A stretch of 34,926 nucleotides of DNA from an uncultured Haloferula sp. (GCA_946885645.1 CAMPGU010000013.1:1-34926); one strand, 5' to 3'. Positions 1-7,729 are shown, counted from the stretch's first letter. Translations and numbers: made by a program. Notes: generated from the letters alone by a model not told the origin.

Positions 1-278
1 ACCATTGGCTTCGTTGCGAAGGGCTGGCCGGGAGATTTACCGCCTTCAATGAAATAGCGGTCAAGAATGCGGCTGGCGACACGTGCGACGGGGAAGGCGG
101 CCAAGGCGCGCCGCATGTGGCCGCCAGGATCGCCGGCCTGGAGGCGGCGGATTAGGATAAGATCGATTGCGGTGCCGGAAACGACGCCGAGTTGGCCAAG
201 GGTGGAGACCGCGCGGGCTAGCTGCCAGTTGGAAATGCCAAGGCCCATGCCGCCCTGGATGATTCGGGGAACTTTCAT
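1..278 (-). CDS. nitronate monooxygenase-like flavoprotein (5' part, runs off window)
   Basis: The minus strand is open from an ATG at 276-278 to the left edge, so only about 92 N-terminal residues are visible. The product starts MKVPRIIQGGMGLGISNWQL, the FMN-binding opening strand and glycine loop of the nitronate monooxygenase / 2-nitropropane dioxygenase (NPD) family. Further in it has VSGTAIDLILIRRLQAGDPG and GGHMRRAL, which I recall from a bacterial NPD-like subgroup. Family members oxidise nitronates with FMN and O2, but the substrate of this subgroup is not established to my knowledge. It is transcribed away from the alpha/beta hydrolase at 564. Its position beside RIC, the Rrf2 regulator and nirK suggests, as inference only, a role in reactive-nitrogen metabolism. 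No strong ribosome-binding site is seen. The C-terminal part and catalytic residues lie outside the window. Confidence 0.75.
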   Translation of the reverse strand, partial: MKVPRIIQGGMGLGISNWQLARAVSTLGQLGVVSGTAIDLILIRRLQAGDPGGHMRRALAAFPVARVASRILDRYFIEGGKSPGQPFATKPM

Positions 279-563
279 GATGAGATTGTACGCCTGCTCT
301 TAGCCAACGGCTCCGTGGTCGGCGGGACGGTCTGGTCGGCAATGTCGGGGCGCAGCTCACAGGAAAGCACCGGAGGACTTGCCTTGCCTCCGGCGGCCTC
401 TGATTCTCCGCGCATTTCCTGTCAGCGGCGGGTCATCAAGATCCGCGCGGCATATCAGAGGTAATGCAGCGAACGGATCATCGGGCGGGCGTAAGGATGT
501 AGGTGTCGCCGGATCTCTGCCGCGAGGGCTTGGGCGGCTCCATCACGCCGCCCCCTGCAAGTC
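279..563. other. divergent intergenic region, no gene supported
   Basis: These 285 bases separate the leftward NPD-like gene from the rightward alpha/beta hydrolase and should hold both promoters. I found no clear -35/-10 pair, FNR-type box or strong dyad. A 62-codon open frame ending in an ATGA overlap with the hydrolase start has no recognisable protein content and was not called. Confidence 0.5.
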
Positions 564-1265
564 ATGAATACCTCCGCTTCCGAAAGCTCCATTTCCTACG
601 TGCAGATTCCATGCGGCCGAGCCTCCGTCCGTGGCGAACTCGCCATCCCGAATGAGCCCCGCGGCCTCGTCGTCTTCGCGCACGCCACCCATGGCGGTTG
701 GACGAACGCCCAAAATTGGCCGATTGCGTGGAAGCTTCATCAGAAAGGCTACGCGACGCTGCTACTGGACCTGCTGACGCCGGGGGAGGCTTCGCCGGAG
801 GCTGTCAGAGGCCTTCTTTGTCTCGAAATACCTTACCTAACAAAACGGGTCGCCGCAGCGATCACCTGGGTGAAGTCGCAGGACCAGCTCGCGGATCTAC
901 CGGTCGCCTGTTTCGGCTCGGATGCCGGCGCTGCCGCAGCGCTAGGTGCTGCGGCGGCGATGCCGGCGATTCTCACCGTCGTCTGCCGGGCCGCCCGCAC
1001 TGATCTGATCGCGGAGCCGGCGCGGCATGCGGATCTGCCGGTCCTGCTGGTGGCGGGCGAGAATGATCGCCGCACCCTGAGATCGAACCGCGAGTTTGCC
1101 GCCCACGCTCCCGCTGCCCGACGCGTGAAGGTCATCAAAGGCGCGACGCATCGTTTCACGGAAAGGGGCAGCTTGTACGAAGTCGCCAACGTGACCACGG
1201 CATGGCTTGACGAGCGACTGCGGGACCGGCGGCTCGAACCTGAAAGCCTGTGGACTTGCTGTTGA
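564..1265 (+). CDS. alpha/beta hydrolase (dienelactone hydrolase-like) with Asp at the nucleophile position
   Basis: The 233-residue product is a compact alpha/beta hydrolase: strand and oxyanion region LVVFAHATHGG (about 35-45), DLLTPGEA (69-76), nucleophile elbow CFGSDAGAAAAL (116-127), acid VAGENDRR (163-170) and histidine GATHRFTE (193-200). Relatives that I recall, often fused to phosphoribosyltransferases, have FGASTGAAAAL at the elbow. Here the residue in the Ser position of G-x-S-x-G is Asp120, while the probable acid Asp168 and His196 remain. An Asp nucleophile is known in haloalkane dehalogenases and epoxide hydrolases, so altered chemistry or loss of esterase activity are both possible. 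ATG 564 has no strong Shine-Dalgarno but fits the first beta strand. There is no signal peptide, so it is probably cytosolic. The substrate is unknown. Confidence 0.82.
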   Translation: MNTSASESSISYVQIPCGRASVRGELAIPNEPRGLVVFAHATHGGWTNAQNWPIAWKLHQKGYATLLLDLLTPGEASPEAVRGLLCLEIPYLTKRVAAAITWVKSQDQLADLPVACFGSDAGAAAALGAAAAMPAILTVVCRAARTDLIAEPARHADLPVLLVAGENDRRTLRSNREFAAHAPAARRVKVIKGATHRFTERGSLYEVANVTTAWLDERLRDRRLEPESLWTCC

Positions 1266-1413
1266 GCGTTCGGCCTGCCCGCACGCATGCCCGCTGAGGG
1301 GTAAAGGCATCGTTGCGGCTGGCGGGCTCCTTATGAGATCGCTGCCCGCCGCCAGTGCAGGATATGCGCAGCATCTCGCATGCGGCGGTTAGAACCGATG
1401 CTCCTGATAGGAC

Positions 1414-1442
1414 AGGATGCGTGTGTAATCAAATTGCATCCT
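1414..1442. promoter_or_regulatory. inverted repeat abutting the start of the outer-membrane protein gene
   Basis: AGGATGC (1414-1420) and GCATCCT (1436-1442) form a perfect 7-base inverted repeat around a 15-base AT-richer spacer. The right arm touches the proposed ATG at 1443, where no Shine-Dalgarno is visible. It could be an operator (half-sites resemble the GATGCA-type arms of NsrR sites) or an mRNA hairpin masking the start. This is inference from sequence only. Confidence 0.4.
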
Positions 1443-2411
1443 ATGAACATGACTCAAGCCATTCTCATGCCGCTCGCCCTTGCGTCCACCGCAGCCTTCG
1501 CGGGGACGGTTTCCAGCCAATCCTCCGGCGCCCTGACGACCACGGCGGTTGATACCGCGGGAGGCTTTGAGAACGCCCGCCGCCCGATCTCCAACCCCAC
1601 GCTCTTCGATCTCGCGCTGCCCACGACGAATGTCCATGCGATCGCGATGTTCCAGCGCTTGCCGGGCTTCGTGAATACTACCGCGGGTCCGTTGCCAATG
1701 GGCGGCGACGTGCAGGTTTACGCGCTTCAGTTCGAGATCGCCCTGAGCGAACGCCTGTCAATCGTGGCCACCAAGGACGGCTACGTGAACATCGATGCAG
1801 GTACCCGGCCGTTGTGGTCCGACGAATCCGGCTTCGCCAATCTTGCCGGCGGCCTGAAGTATGCGTTCATCTACGATCCTGCTAGTAGCACGGCGTTAAG
1901 CGGCACGGTCACCTTCGAGTTGCCGACCGGAAATCACGACGTCTTTCAAGGCGAGGGGGACGGCGCGGTGAACTTGATCCTCTCCGGCTTGAAGATGTGG
2001 GATCGCTTCCAAGTCGCGGCCGGAGCAGGCGTGCATCTCCCCTTCGACGGGCAGATGGCCACCACGTCGTTCACCAGCGCCCACGCGAGCTACGAGACCT
2101 CCCGCTGGTTCATTCCTCTGGTGGAAGTCAACTGGCACCACGTGCTGGAGGCTGGCAGCGGCCGGCCGAGCTTCTTCAGCCAGGCCGGGGGTGGCGTGCC
2201 GGTGGTCGCTACATTCGAGGGCTCGGACCTGCTGAACTTCGGGGCCTCCAATGCTTCCCAGAACCGCGATTTCGTCACCGCCGCACTCGGGTTCCGCTCG
2301 CGGCTTACGGATCATTTGGATGCCGGCGCGGCGTATGAGATCCCGCTGACCAGCAAGGAAGACGGCATCATGGAGGACCGCATCACGCTCGACCTCTTGT
2401 GGCGTTTCTGA
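1443..2411 (+). CDS. outer-membrane beta-barrel protein, porin/transporter-like
   Basis: The product from ATG 1443 is 322 residues. It begins with a signal peptide (MNMTQAILMPLALASTAAFA, cleavage expected after AFA). Amphipathic strands follow, with many aromatic and glycine residues, and the chain ends in LLWRF; a C-terminal Phe is the usual beta-barrel assembly signal. Segments such as ISNPTLFDLALPTTNVHAIAMF and YALQFEIALSERLSIVATKDGY look like a conserved family of uncharacterised outer-membrane proteins, but I cannot assign a substrate. An upstream in-frame extension (from 1380) would place extra residues before the signal peptide and was rejected. The gene lies between the hydrolase and the Rrf2 regulator, has the inverted repeat at 1414-1442 directly in front, and is followed by a good terminator. 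Confidence 0.75.
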   Translation: MNMTQAILMPLALASTAAFAGTVSSQSSGALTTTAVDTAGGFENARRPISNPTLFDLALPTTNVHAIAMFQRLPGFVNTTAGPLPMGGDVQVYALQFEIALSERLSIVATKDGYVNIDAGTRPLWSDESGFANLAGGLKYAFIYDPASSTALSGTVTFELPTGNHDVFQGEGDGAVNLILSGLKMWDRFQVAAGAGVHLPFDGQMATTSFTSAHASYETSRWFIPLVEVNWHHVLEAGSGRPSFFSQAGGGVPVVATFEGSDLLNFGASNASQNRDFVTAALGFRSRLTDHLDAGAAYEIPLTSKEDGIMEDRITLDLLWRF

Positions 2412-2454
2412 GGAAAGCCGGCAGCTCTACCCTTGTAAATTCCGCTGGCGCAAT

Positions 2455-2487
2455 GCCCGCCCGGCCACCGGCTGGAGCGGGCTTTTT
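2455..2487 (+). terminator. rho-independent terminator after the outer-membrane protein gene
   Basis: GCCCGC (2455-2460) pairs with GCGGGC (2477-2482). The intervening bases contain a second CCGG/CCGG pairing, and TTTTT follows at 2483-2487. It sits 43 bases after the stop at 2411 and directly against the 3' end of the convergent Rrf2 gene. Confidence 0.8.
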
Positions 2488-2909
2488 CATGAGGACGGCT
2501 TGCCATGGCCGACGAAAGCTCCGAAGTTTGCTCTCTTGAGCTGCCCTGCCGCGGACTCGTTCATGTTGATCAGGAGATCGTGTAGCGGGCAGGGATCACC
2601 CGTGCCGCAATAGCCGGGGCCGAAGGGGCAAGTGCTCGGGTCGCGGTGTCCCTCGAACTGGTCCACCACTTCAAAGAGGGTGATCGACTCCGGCTCACGT
2701 GCCAGCCGGTAACCGCCGCGCGGGCCCCGGGTGCCATGGACGAAACCCGCTTGGGAGAGCACGGTCAGGACCTTCGCTACCAGGGGCTGCGACAGGTTGC
2801 GCGACTCCGCGATCTGCTGGGAGCTAAGCTGTGTATCATCCGCATGGCACTCCGCCAGCGCGCTCATTGCCGCGACCGCGCACCCACTTGTTTTTCCGTA
2901 ACCGAACAT
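2487..2909 (-). CDS. Rrf2-family Fe-S transcriptional regulator (NsrR/IscR-like)
   Basis: A 140-residue winged-helix regulator. The HTH spans about residues 27-69 (LSSQQIAESRNLSQPLVAKVL, then GPRGGYRLA in the wing). Three cysteines, Cys94, Cys101 and Cys107 in CPFGPGYCGTGDPCPLHD, occupy the region of the Fe-S ligands in NsrR, IscR and RsrR; the spacing is C-x6-C-x5-C. NsrR binds NO at its cluster and represses RIC/ytfE, hmp and denitrification genes, and this gene lies near ric, nrdJ and the nirK string, so an NO or redox sensor is likely. IscR- or other Rrf2-type function cannot be excluded. The start at 2909 is favoured over an upstream in-frame codon because AGGA lies 8 bases before it and the family begins at this point. 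A 14-base dyad at 2980-2993 may be its own operator. Confidence 0.85.
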   Translation of the reverse strand: MFGYGKTSGCAVAAMSALAECHADDTQLSSQQIAESRNLSQPLVAKVLTVLSQAGFVHGTRGPRGGYRLAREPESITLFEVVDQFEGHRDPSTCPFGPGYCGTGDPCPLHDLLINMNESAAGQLKRANFGAFVGHGKPSS

Positions 2910-2979
2910 CAAGATTTCCTGTGACTTGCTTCGCCGCAAACGCCTTAGATCGCAATCTTCAAAAGTGGCGTGAAACGCA

Positions 2980-2993
2980 TGATTTAAGAATCA
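2980..2993. promoter_or_regulatory. candidate Rrf2/NsrR-type operator upstream of the Rrf2 gene
   Basis: TGATTTAAGAATCA is a dyad (TGATT / AATCA around TAAG) about 70 bases before the Rrf2 start, overlapping the stop codon of nrdJ. Read on the minus strand, GATTCTTAAATCATG resembles TATTCTTGAATGATG in front of ric (12 of 15 positions). A shared binding protein is an inference. Confidence 0.4.
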
Positions 2994-5993
2994 GCTGCAT
3001 CCCTGGCTGGTCCCGCACTGGGTACAGACGCCGCAAGCTCCGGCGCGGATCACCTTGTCCGAGCCACAGTTCGAGCAAGTGATGCCCATATAGGCGGTTC
3101 CCAGCGCGGCCCTGACCCGGTCCGCGCGAGCGGCGGCGGGAGTCTCGACACTCAGGTCCCGGACCGGGCGATTGATCGCGGCATGTTCCATCTCGGCAAT
3201 TTCGGGAAGCGGCAGCTCCGTTTGACCGTGATGCGGAGAAGTGGCCTCGCGATACCCCTTGATGAATTCGCAGCCCATCCAGCGGAAGACGTAGTCCGTG
3301 ATGCTGAAGGCGGTGCGGATGTCGGGGTTGTTGGTGTAGCCGCTCGGCTCGAAGCGTTGGTAAGCGAACTTGTTCACCAGTTCTTCCAGCGGTACGCCGT
3401 ATTGCAGCGACAGCGAAGTCAGAGTTGCCACGGTGTCCATCAGCCCGCCGATGGTGCTGCCCTCCTTGGACATTTGGATGAAGATCTCGCCGGGCTGGCC
3501 ATCCGGGTAGAAGCCGACGGTGAGGAAGCCCTTGTGGCCGGCGACTTCGAACTGATGGGTAAGCGACATGCGGGTGCCGTTTAGCGGCCGCCGGACCGGC
3601 GTTTCGAGCTGGCGGCGGAGCTCCTGGTTTTCCCGGAGCAAGTCCGCGAGTGCCGTGCCCGGCGTGTCGTCGCCCGTTCCGGAGCTTTTCCTGGTATTGA
3701 GCGGGGCACTGCGCTTCGAGCCGTCCCGGTAGATTGCCACCGCCTTCAGGCCGAGCTGCCATGCCTCCACATAGGCCTGCATGATGTCCTCCACCGTCGC
3801 GCTTTCGGGCAAGTTAACCGTCTTCGAAATCGCCCCGCTAAGGAAGGGCTGGGCGGCGGCCATCATCTTCAGATGACCCCGGTAGTGCAGGCTGCGGGTC
3901 CCGTGATGGGCTTTGAAGGCGCAATCGAAGACCGGCAGGTGCTCCTCTTTCAAGCCACTTCTAACAATCACACCGCTGTCGGGATCGGTGATGTCTTCGA
4001 TCGTGTCCCACTTTTCGATGTGGGCGAGAATGCCGGCGACCTCATCGTCCCCGTAGCCGAGGCGCCTCAACGCCGGCGTGACCGTGCGATTGACGAGTTT
4101 CAGCATCCCGCCGCCGGCGAGCAGCTTGTATTTCACCAGCGCGATCTCGGGCTCGATGCCGGTGGTGTCGCAGTCCATGAGGAAACCGATCGTGCCGGTC
4201 GGCGCGAGTACGGTGACTTGTGCGTTCCTGAAGCCGTGGCTGCGGCCGGCGTCGAGCGCGCGGTCCCAAGCTCGCCGCGCCGCCTCGACCAGCGGCGCGT
4301 GATCGCCATCGCGGGAAAGCCCGAAGGCGTAGGAATGGTGGCGCTCGATGACCTCGATCATCGATGGGACATTTGACGCGGCCGGAGGGGAGATCACCCG
4401 ACCATAGCGGGCATCGTGATAGGAGGGGAAGGGGCCTATCGCGGCGGCGAGCTCGGCGCTGACCTGATAGGCGGCTCCGGTCATCAGGGAGGTGATCGCG
4501 CCGGCAAGTGCGCGGCCTTCATCGCTGTCGTAGCCCACGCCACGGCCCATAATCAGCGCACCGAGATTCGCGTAGCCGAGACCCAGGGTGCGGAAGGCAT
4601 GGGAGTTCTCCGCGATTGCCTCGGTGGGGTAGCTCGCACGGTCAACGAGGATCTCTTGCGCGAGGAGGAAAAGGCGGACGGCTGCCTCGAAGCGCACCGT
4701 GTCGAAAGCGCCGTCGCTTTTCTGGAAGCGGACCAGGTTGAGCGAGGCGAGGTTGCAGGCGGTATCGTTGAGGAAGAGATATTCGGAACAAGGGTTGGTC
4801 GAATGTTGGCGGCCGCTGCCCTTGCAGGTGTGCCAGCGGTGGATGGTGCTGTCGAATTGGATCCCCGGGTCGCCGCAGGTCCAAGTGCCGAGTGCAATCT
4901 TCCGTAGCAGCGTCCGCGCGTCCTTTTTCTCGCATCGCGCGCCGTCGCTAACGCGGCGCGTCCACCACTCGGTGCCATCCACGACGGCCTGCATGAACTC
5001 GTCGCTGGCTCGCACCGACAAGTTCTCGTTCTGGAACATCACCGAGCCATAGGCATCCCCATTGTAGCTTCCATCGTAACCCTGCTCGATCAAAGCCCAC
5101 GCTTTCTTTTCCTCGATGGTCTTGGCGTCGATGAATTCCTCGATATCCGGGTGCCAGTCTTTCAGGGTGTTCATCTTCGCCGCGCGGCGCGTTTTGCCGC
5201 CGGACTTCACCGCATTCGCCACCTGGTCGTAGATACGGAGGAAGGACAGTGGTCCCGACGGCTGGCCGCCGCCGGACAGTTTTTCACGGGTTGAGCGCAA
5301 GGTGGAAAGGTCGGTGCCGGTGCCGGAGCCGAATTTGAAGAGCGTGGCCTCCGAGCTGGCGAGGCGCATGATGTCCTCCATCGTATCCTCCACGCCCTGA
5401 ATGAAGCAGGCGCTGGCTTGGGGGTAGTGATACGGGCCGGGGGAGCGGCGTGCGCGACCGTCTTCGATATCCCAGTACCAGTTTCCCTCCCCGCCTTCCT
5501 CACCGATGCCATACTGATGGTAGAGCCCGACATTGAACCACACCGGTGAATTGAATGCGCCATGCTGGTGGAGGCAGAGCCAGGCGAGATCCTGATAGAA
5601 AACCTCGGCGCTTGCTTGATCGGCAAAATAGCCGTCCTCCATGCCCCAGTCCGCGATGGTGCGGGTGACACGGTGGATCAACTGACGCACCGAGCTCTCC
5701 CGGCCGCCGCTGGATGGGTCGTTTCCAAGGGTGGGATCGCCATAGAAATACTTCGATACGGCGATCTTTGTCGCCAGCTCACTCCACCCGGCGGGGATCT
5801 CGACATTCTCCTGCCGGAAGACCGCTTTTCCCCTGTCGTCGGTGATCTCTGCGGTTCGGAACTCCCACCTGATCTCATCGAAGGGCGAGATGTCGGGCGT
5901 CGCGAATACAGGTTCGAAGGCTAGCCCGCAGGGCTCCACAGGGCAGGCGGTAGCGGTCTTCACGGAGGATCTTGAAAGAGTCGGCGCGTTCAT
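2991..5993 (-). CDS. nrdJ: adenosylcobalamin-dependent (class II) ribonucleoside-diphosphate reductase
   Basis: This 1000-residue enzyme reduces ribonucleotides to deoxyribonucleotides using a B12-generated thiyl radical, independently of oxygen. Visible features are ACFIQGVEDTMEDIM (redox Cys196), FGSGTGTDLSTLRS (substrate/phosphate loop, about 221-234), the active-site NPCSE motif (Asn400, thiyl Cys402, Glu404), NLASLNL, and APTGTIGFLMDCDTTGIEPE in the barrel. A cysteine-rich tail CSNCGSD...CGVCTQCG (973-993) is typical of long NrdJ proteins and thought to carry a zinc site and reducing thiols. The frame is open another 144 codons upstream, but those residues overlap ric antisense and lack homologous character. 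ATG 5991-5993 is therefore used. It is divergent from ric and 81 bases from the Rrf2 gene on the same strand. Its presence implies cobalamin uptake or synthesis. Confidence 0.95.
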   Translation of the reverse strand: MNAPTLSRSSVKTATACPVEPCGLAFEPVFATPDISPFDEIRWEFRTAEITDDRGKAVFRQENVEIPAGWSELATKIAVSKYFYGDPTLGNDPSSGGRESSVRQLIHRVTRTIADWGMEDGYFADQASAEVFYQDLAWLCLHQHGAFNSPVWFNVGLYHQYGIGEEGGEGNWYWDIEDGRARRSPGPYHYPQASACFIQGVEDTMEDIMRLASSEATLFKFGSGTGTDLSTLRSTREKLSGGGQPSGPLSFLRIYDQVANAVKSGGKTRRAAKMNTLKDWHPDIEEFIDAKTIEEKKAWALIEQGYDGSYNGDAYGSVMFQNENLSVRASDEFMQAVVDGTEWWTRRVSDGARCEKKDARTLLRKIALGTWTCGDPGIQFDSTIHRWHTCKGSGRQHSTNPCSEYLFLNDTACNLASLNLVRFQKSDGAFDTVRFEAAVRLFLLAQEILVDRASYPTEAIAENSHAFRTLGLGYANLGALIMGRGVGYDSDEGRALAGAITSLMTGAAYQVSAELAAAIGPFPSYHDARYGRVISPPAASNVPSMIEVIERHHSYAFGLSRDGDHAPLVEAARRAWDRALDAGRSHGFRNAQVTVLAPTGTIGFLMDCDTTGIEPEIALVKYKLLAGGGMLKLVNRTVTPALRRLGYGDDEVAGILAHIEKWDTIEDITDPDSGVIVRSGLKEEHLPVFDCAFKAHHGTRSLHYRGHLKMMAAAQPFLSGAISKTVNLPESATVEDIMQAYVEAWQLGLKAVAIYRDGSKRSAPLNTRKSSGTGDDTPGTALADLLRENQELRRQLETPVRRPLNGTRMSLTHQFEVAGHKGFLTVGFYPDGQPGEIFIQMSKEGSTIGGLMDTVATLTSLSLQYGVPLEELVNKFAYQRFEPSGYTNNPDIRTAFSITDYVFRWMGCEFIKGYREATSPHHGQTELPLPEIAEMEHAAINRPVRDLSVETPAAARADRVRAALGTAYMGITCSNCGSDKVIRAGACGVCTQCGTSQGCS

Positions 5994-6089
5994 GATCGGT
6001 GCATTGACAGGGTCTCGAGCTGGCTGGGGAGTGATGGGACGGACGAATTCATGGCAGCCAGATCGACAATTACGAGTTTTATATCTTTT

Positions 6090-6103
6090 ATTCTTGAATG
6101 ATG
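6090..6103. promoter_or_regulatory. candidate operator in the nrdJ-ric divergent promoter region
   Basis: ATTCTTGAAT (6090-6099) is a short dyad followed by GATG. It lies in an AT-rich patch (about 6075-6105) within an otherwise GC-rich 138-base gap between nrdJ and ric. The longer string TATTCTTGAATGATG resembles the minus-strand sequence upstream of the Rrf2 gene. RIC genes are classic NsrR targets, so this is a plausible Rrf2-family site; binding is not shown. Confidence 0.35.
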
Positions 6104-6131
6104 GGAAGGGCAGATCCATGGTGCCGCCGTT

Positions 6132-6878
6132 ATGAGTCACTCCACGATCGCTTTTTCTCCTGCGGGTACACCGCTGCCGGACCGGACTGTCGGCGAGATT
6201 GTCGCCGGGCGCCCGTCCCAGTCCCGGATCTTCCAAGCCTTCGGTATCGACTTCTGCTGCCAAGGCGGACGCACCTTGCGCGAGGCCTGCGAAAAGAAGG
6301 GCGTCGCCCTCGAATCGGTGGTGGAACAGTTGGAGGCCGAACTGCGCGACAAGCCCGCGCCCGAAATAAACCCCGCGACATTTCCTCCGGAACAACTGGC
6401 GGACTACATCGTCGAGAAGCACCACTCCTACCTGCGAGGCGAACTACCGCGCCTGCACGCGATGTCGGCGCGCGTGGCCCAGGTGCACGGCGCCCACACG
6501 CCCTCGCTGGTGGACGTTTATGAAGTTTTCAGCGGCATGGCGGCGGAGCTGGCCGAGCACATGATGAAGGAAGAGCAGATGCTGTTCCCCGCCATTCAGG
6601 CCATCGCCCGGGGGGACTCCGCTTCCATGCCGCTCGATGGTCCTATCGCGTGCATGCTTCACGAGCACGACGACGCGGGTGCCGCGCTGGCCCGGTTGCG
6701 CGAGCTGACGAATGGCTACGCGCCGCCCCCGGAGGCGTGCAATACCTACCGCGCGCTTTTCGCCGGGCTGGCCGAGCTGGAGGAAGACTTGCACGTGCAC
6801 ATCCACCTGGAGAACTCGGTGCTCTTTCCCGCGGCACAGGCGCTGGAAAGCGGTGAATCGCCCGGAGGCATCGCCTGA
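6132..6878 (+). CDS. ric: iron-sulfur cluster repair di-iron protein RIC (YtfE/ScdA)
   Basis: The 248-residue protein has the two-part architecture of RIC. An N-terminal ScdA domain carries the DFCCQGGRTL motif (Cys42-Cys43, residues 40-49), and a C-terminal hemerythrin-like four-helix bundle carries His/Glu di-iron ligands in EKHHSYLRGELPRL (95-108), AEHMMKEEQMLFPAI (141-155), MLHEHDDAGAAL (175-186) and LHVHIHLENSVLFPA (220-234). RIC proteins restore Fe-S clusters damaged by NO and oxidants and are among the most NO-responsive bacterial genes. It stands alone, divergent from nrdJ, with a candidate operator at 6090-6103. The toxic product of NirK encoded nearby is NO, which fits this role. 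ATG 6132 matches the family N-terminus; no strong Shine-Dalgarno is seen. Other names in use are ytfE, scdA, norA and dnrN. Confidence 0.93.
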   Translation: MSHSTIAFSPAGTPLPDRTVGEIVAGRPSQSRIFQAFGIDFCCQGGRTLREACEKKGVALESVVEQLEAELRDKPAPEINPATFPPEQLADYIVEKHHSYLRGELPRLHAMSARVAQVHGAHTPSLVDVYEVFSGMAAELAEHMMKEEQMLFPAIQAIARGDSASMPLDGPIACMLHEHDDAGAALARLRELTNGYAPPPEACNTYRALFAGLAELEEDLHVHIHLENSVLFPAAQALESGESPGGIA

Positions 6879-6960
6879 GCACGCTGCCCGGGCGTAGCCC
6901 TTCGACCATTGCGGACTGCCGGAGGGCAGATCCAGTAATGGAGTCCGAGGAAATCGAGCT

Positions 6961-6996
6961 GGTCGCCGGGAAAAGCCATCCCCGGCGACCGGCTTC
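6961..6996. terminator. strong hairpin between the convergent ric and nirK transcription units
   Basis: GGTCGCCGGG (6961-6970) and CCCGGCGACC (6981-6990) form a perfect 10-base stem with a 10-base loop. The T tract is weak on the plus side (GGCTTCTTCT) and nearly absent on the minus side, so termination may be partly Rho-aided. It sits after ric and just after the small ORF that ends the nirK operon. Confidence 0.65.
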
Positions 6997-6998
6997 TT

Positions 6999-7145
6999 CT
7001 ATGAAAGGACGACTGCGAGGGCCTTGGGGCGATCGAAACGCAGAACGAACGTCGTGCTTCTCTCCAGCAACGCCGCGGCGTGACGATGGACATCTGTCAC
7101 CGGCCACAGGATAGGTGAGGCGGGAAAGACCCGGCTTACGGTCAC
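6999..7145 (-). CDS. 48-residue ORF at the end of the nirK-nirV-sco string, unknown function
   Basis: A GTG at 7143-7145 overlaps the sco stop as GTGA, the same 4-base arrangement that links nirK to nirV and nirV to sco. The predicted product is about 48 residues and ends LRFDRPKALAVVLS. It has no transmembrane segment, signal peptide or recognisable motif. The stop at 6999-7001 lies just before the hairpin at 6961-6990, so the transcript appears to end after it. Translational coupling and the terminator position are the only support; conservation in other genomes would decide. It could equally be untranslated 3' sequence. Confidence 0.4.
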   Translation of the reverse strand: MTVSRVFPASPILWPVTDVHRHAAALLERSTTFVLRFDRPKALAVVLS

Positions 7146-7729
7146 TTGCCCAGCGCCTTCTTCACCACGAGGACCGACGGCCCCGGCCCTTCGGCGGGCT
7201 CGGTCCATTTGTGGAGCAAACGCCCGTCCGGGCCGATCACGGCGATGAGATACGAGTGCGCGAAATCGACGCCGTTCGGCAGGCGATCGTAGCGGACGCC
7301 CAAGGCCACGGCGAGTTCAAGGACCGACTCCTGATCCCCGGTGAGGAGATCCCAATGCGCCAGGTTGACCTTGTGGCGCTCGCCGAGCGCCTTGAGCTGA
7401 GGCACTTTGTCATTGGCGGGATCGAGCGAGATGAAGGTAAAGCGGCAGCGGGTCTTCTCCGCGGCATCGAGTTCCTTCTCGATCCGTTGCATGTCGCCGA
7501 TGATACGCGGGCAGACTCCCTTGCAGGTCGCGTAGCCGAGCGCGACGATGCGGGTCGTGCCGGCGGACTCCTTCCATGCGAGCTTTGTGCCTGACTGGTT
7601 CGTCCAGGTCCCATCGAGGGCGTAGAGCGAGGCCTGCTGCAGGGAAGTGTCGGCGGCGGGAGCGGGATGATCTTCAGCGCCGGACGCGACGGGGCTTCCT
7701 AATAGACAGAGAAGGAGCAGTGCTTTCAT
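7142..7729 (-). CDS. SCO1/SenC-family copper chaperone or thiol oxidoreductase
   Basis: The 195-residue exported protein begins with a hydrophobic signal ([18 protein letters not shown]) and has a thioredoxin fold with the SCO copper motif ATCKGVCP (Cys69 and Cys73) and the distal histidine FAHSY (His158). SCO proteins bind copper in the periplasm and help assemble CuA centres in oxidases, or reduce cysteine ligands. In this operon the obvious partner is the copper nitrite reductase NirK, as inference. The frame is open 21 codons upstream, but that part lies within nirV and would precede the signal peptide. ATG 7727-7729 overlaps the nirV stop by four bases and is preferred. Confidence 0.88.
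   Translation of the reverse strand: MKALLLLCLLGSPVASGAEDHPAPAADTSLQQASLYALDGTWTNQSGTKLAWKESAGTTRIVALGYATCKGVCPRIIGDMQRIEKELDAAEKTRCRFTFISLDPANDKVPQLKALGERHKVNLAHWDLLTGDQESVLELAVALGVRYDRLPNGVDFAHSYLIAVIGPDGRLLHKWTEPAEGPGPSVLVVKKALGK

Noticed and set aside
379..567. A 62-codon open frame ending in an ATGA overlap with the alpha/beta hydrolase
   Set aside because: The overlap is suggestive, but the sequence is Arg/Ser/Gly low-complexity and the region must carry a divergent promoter.
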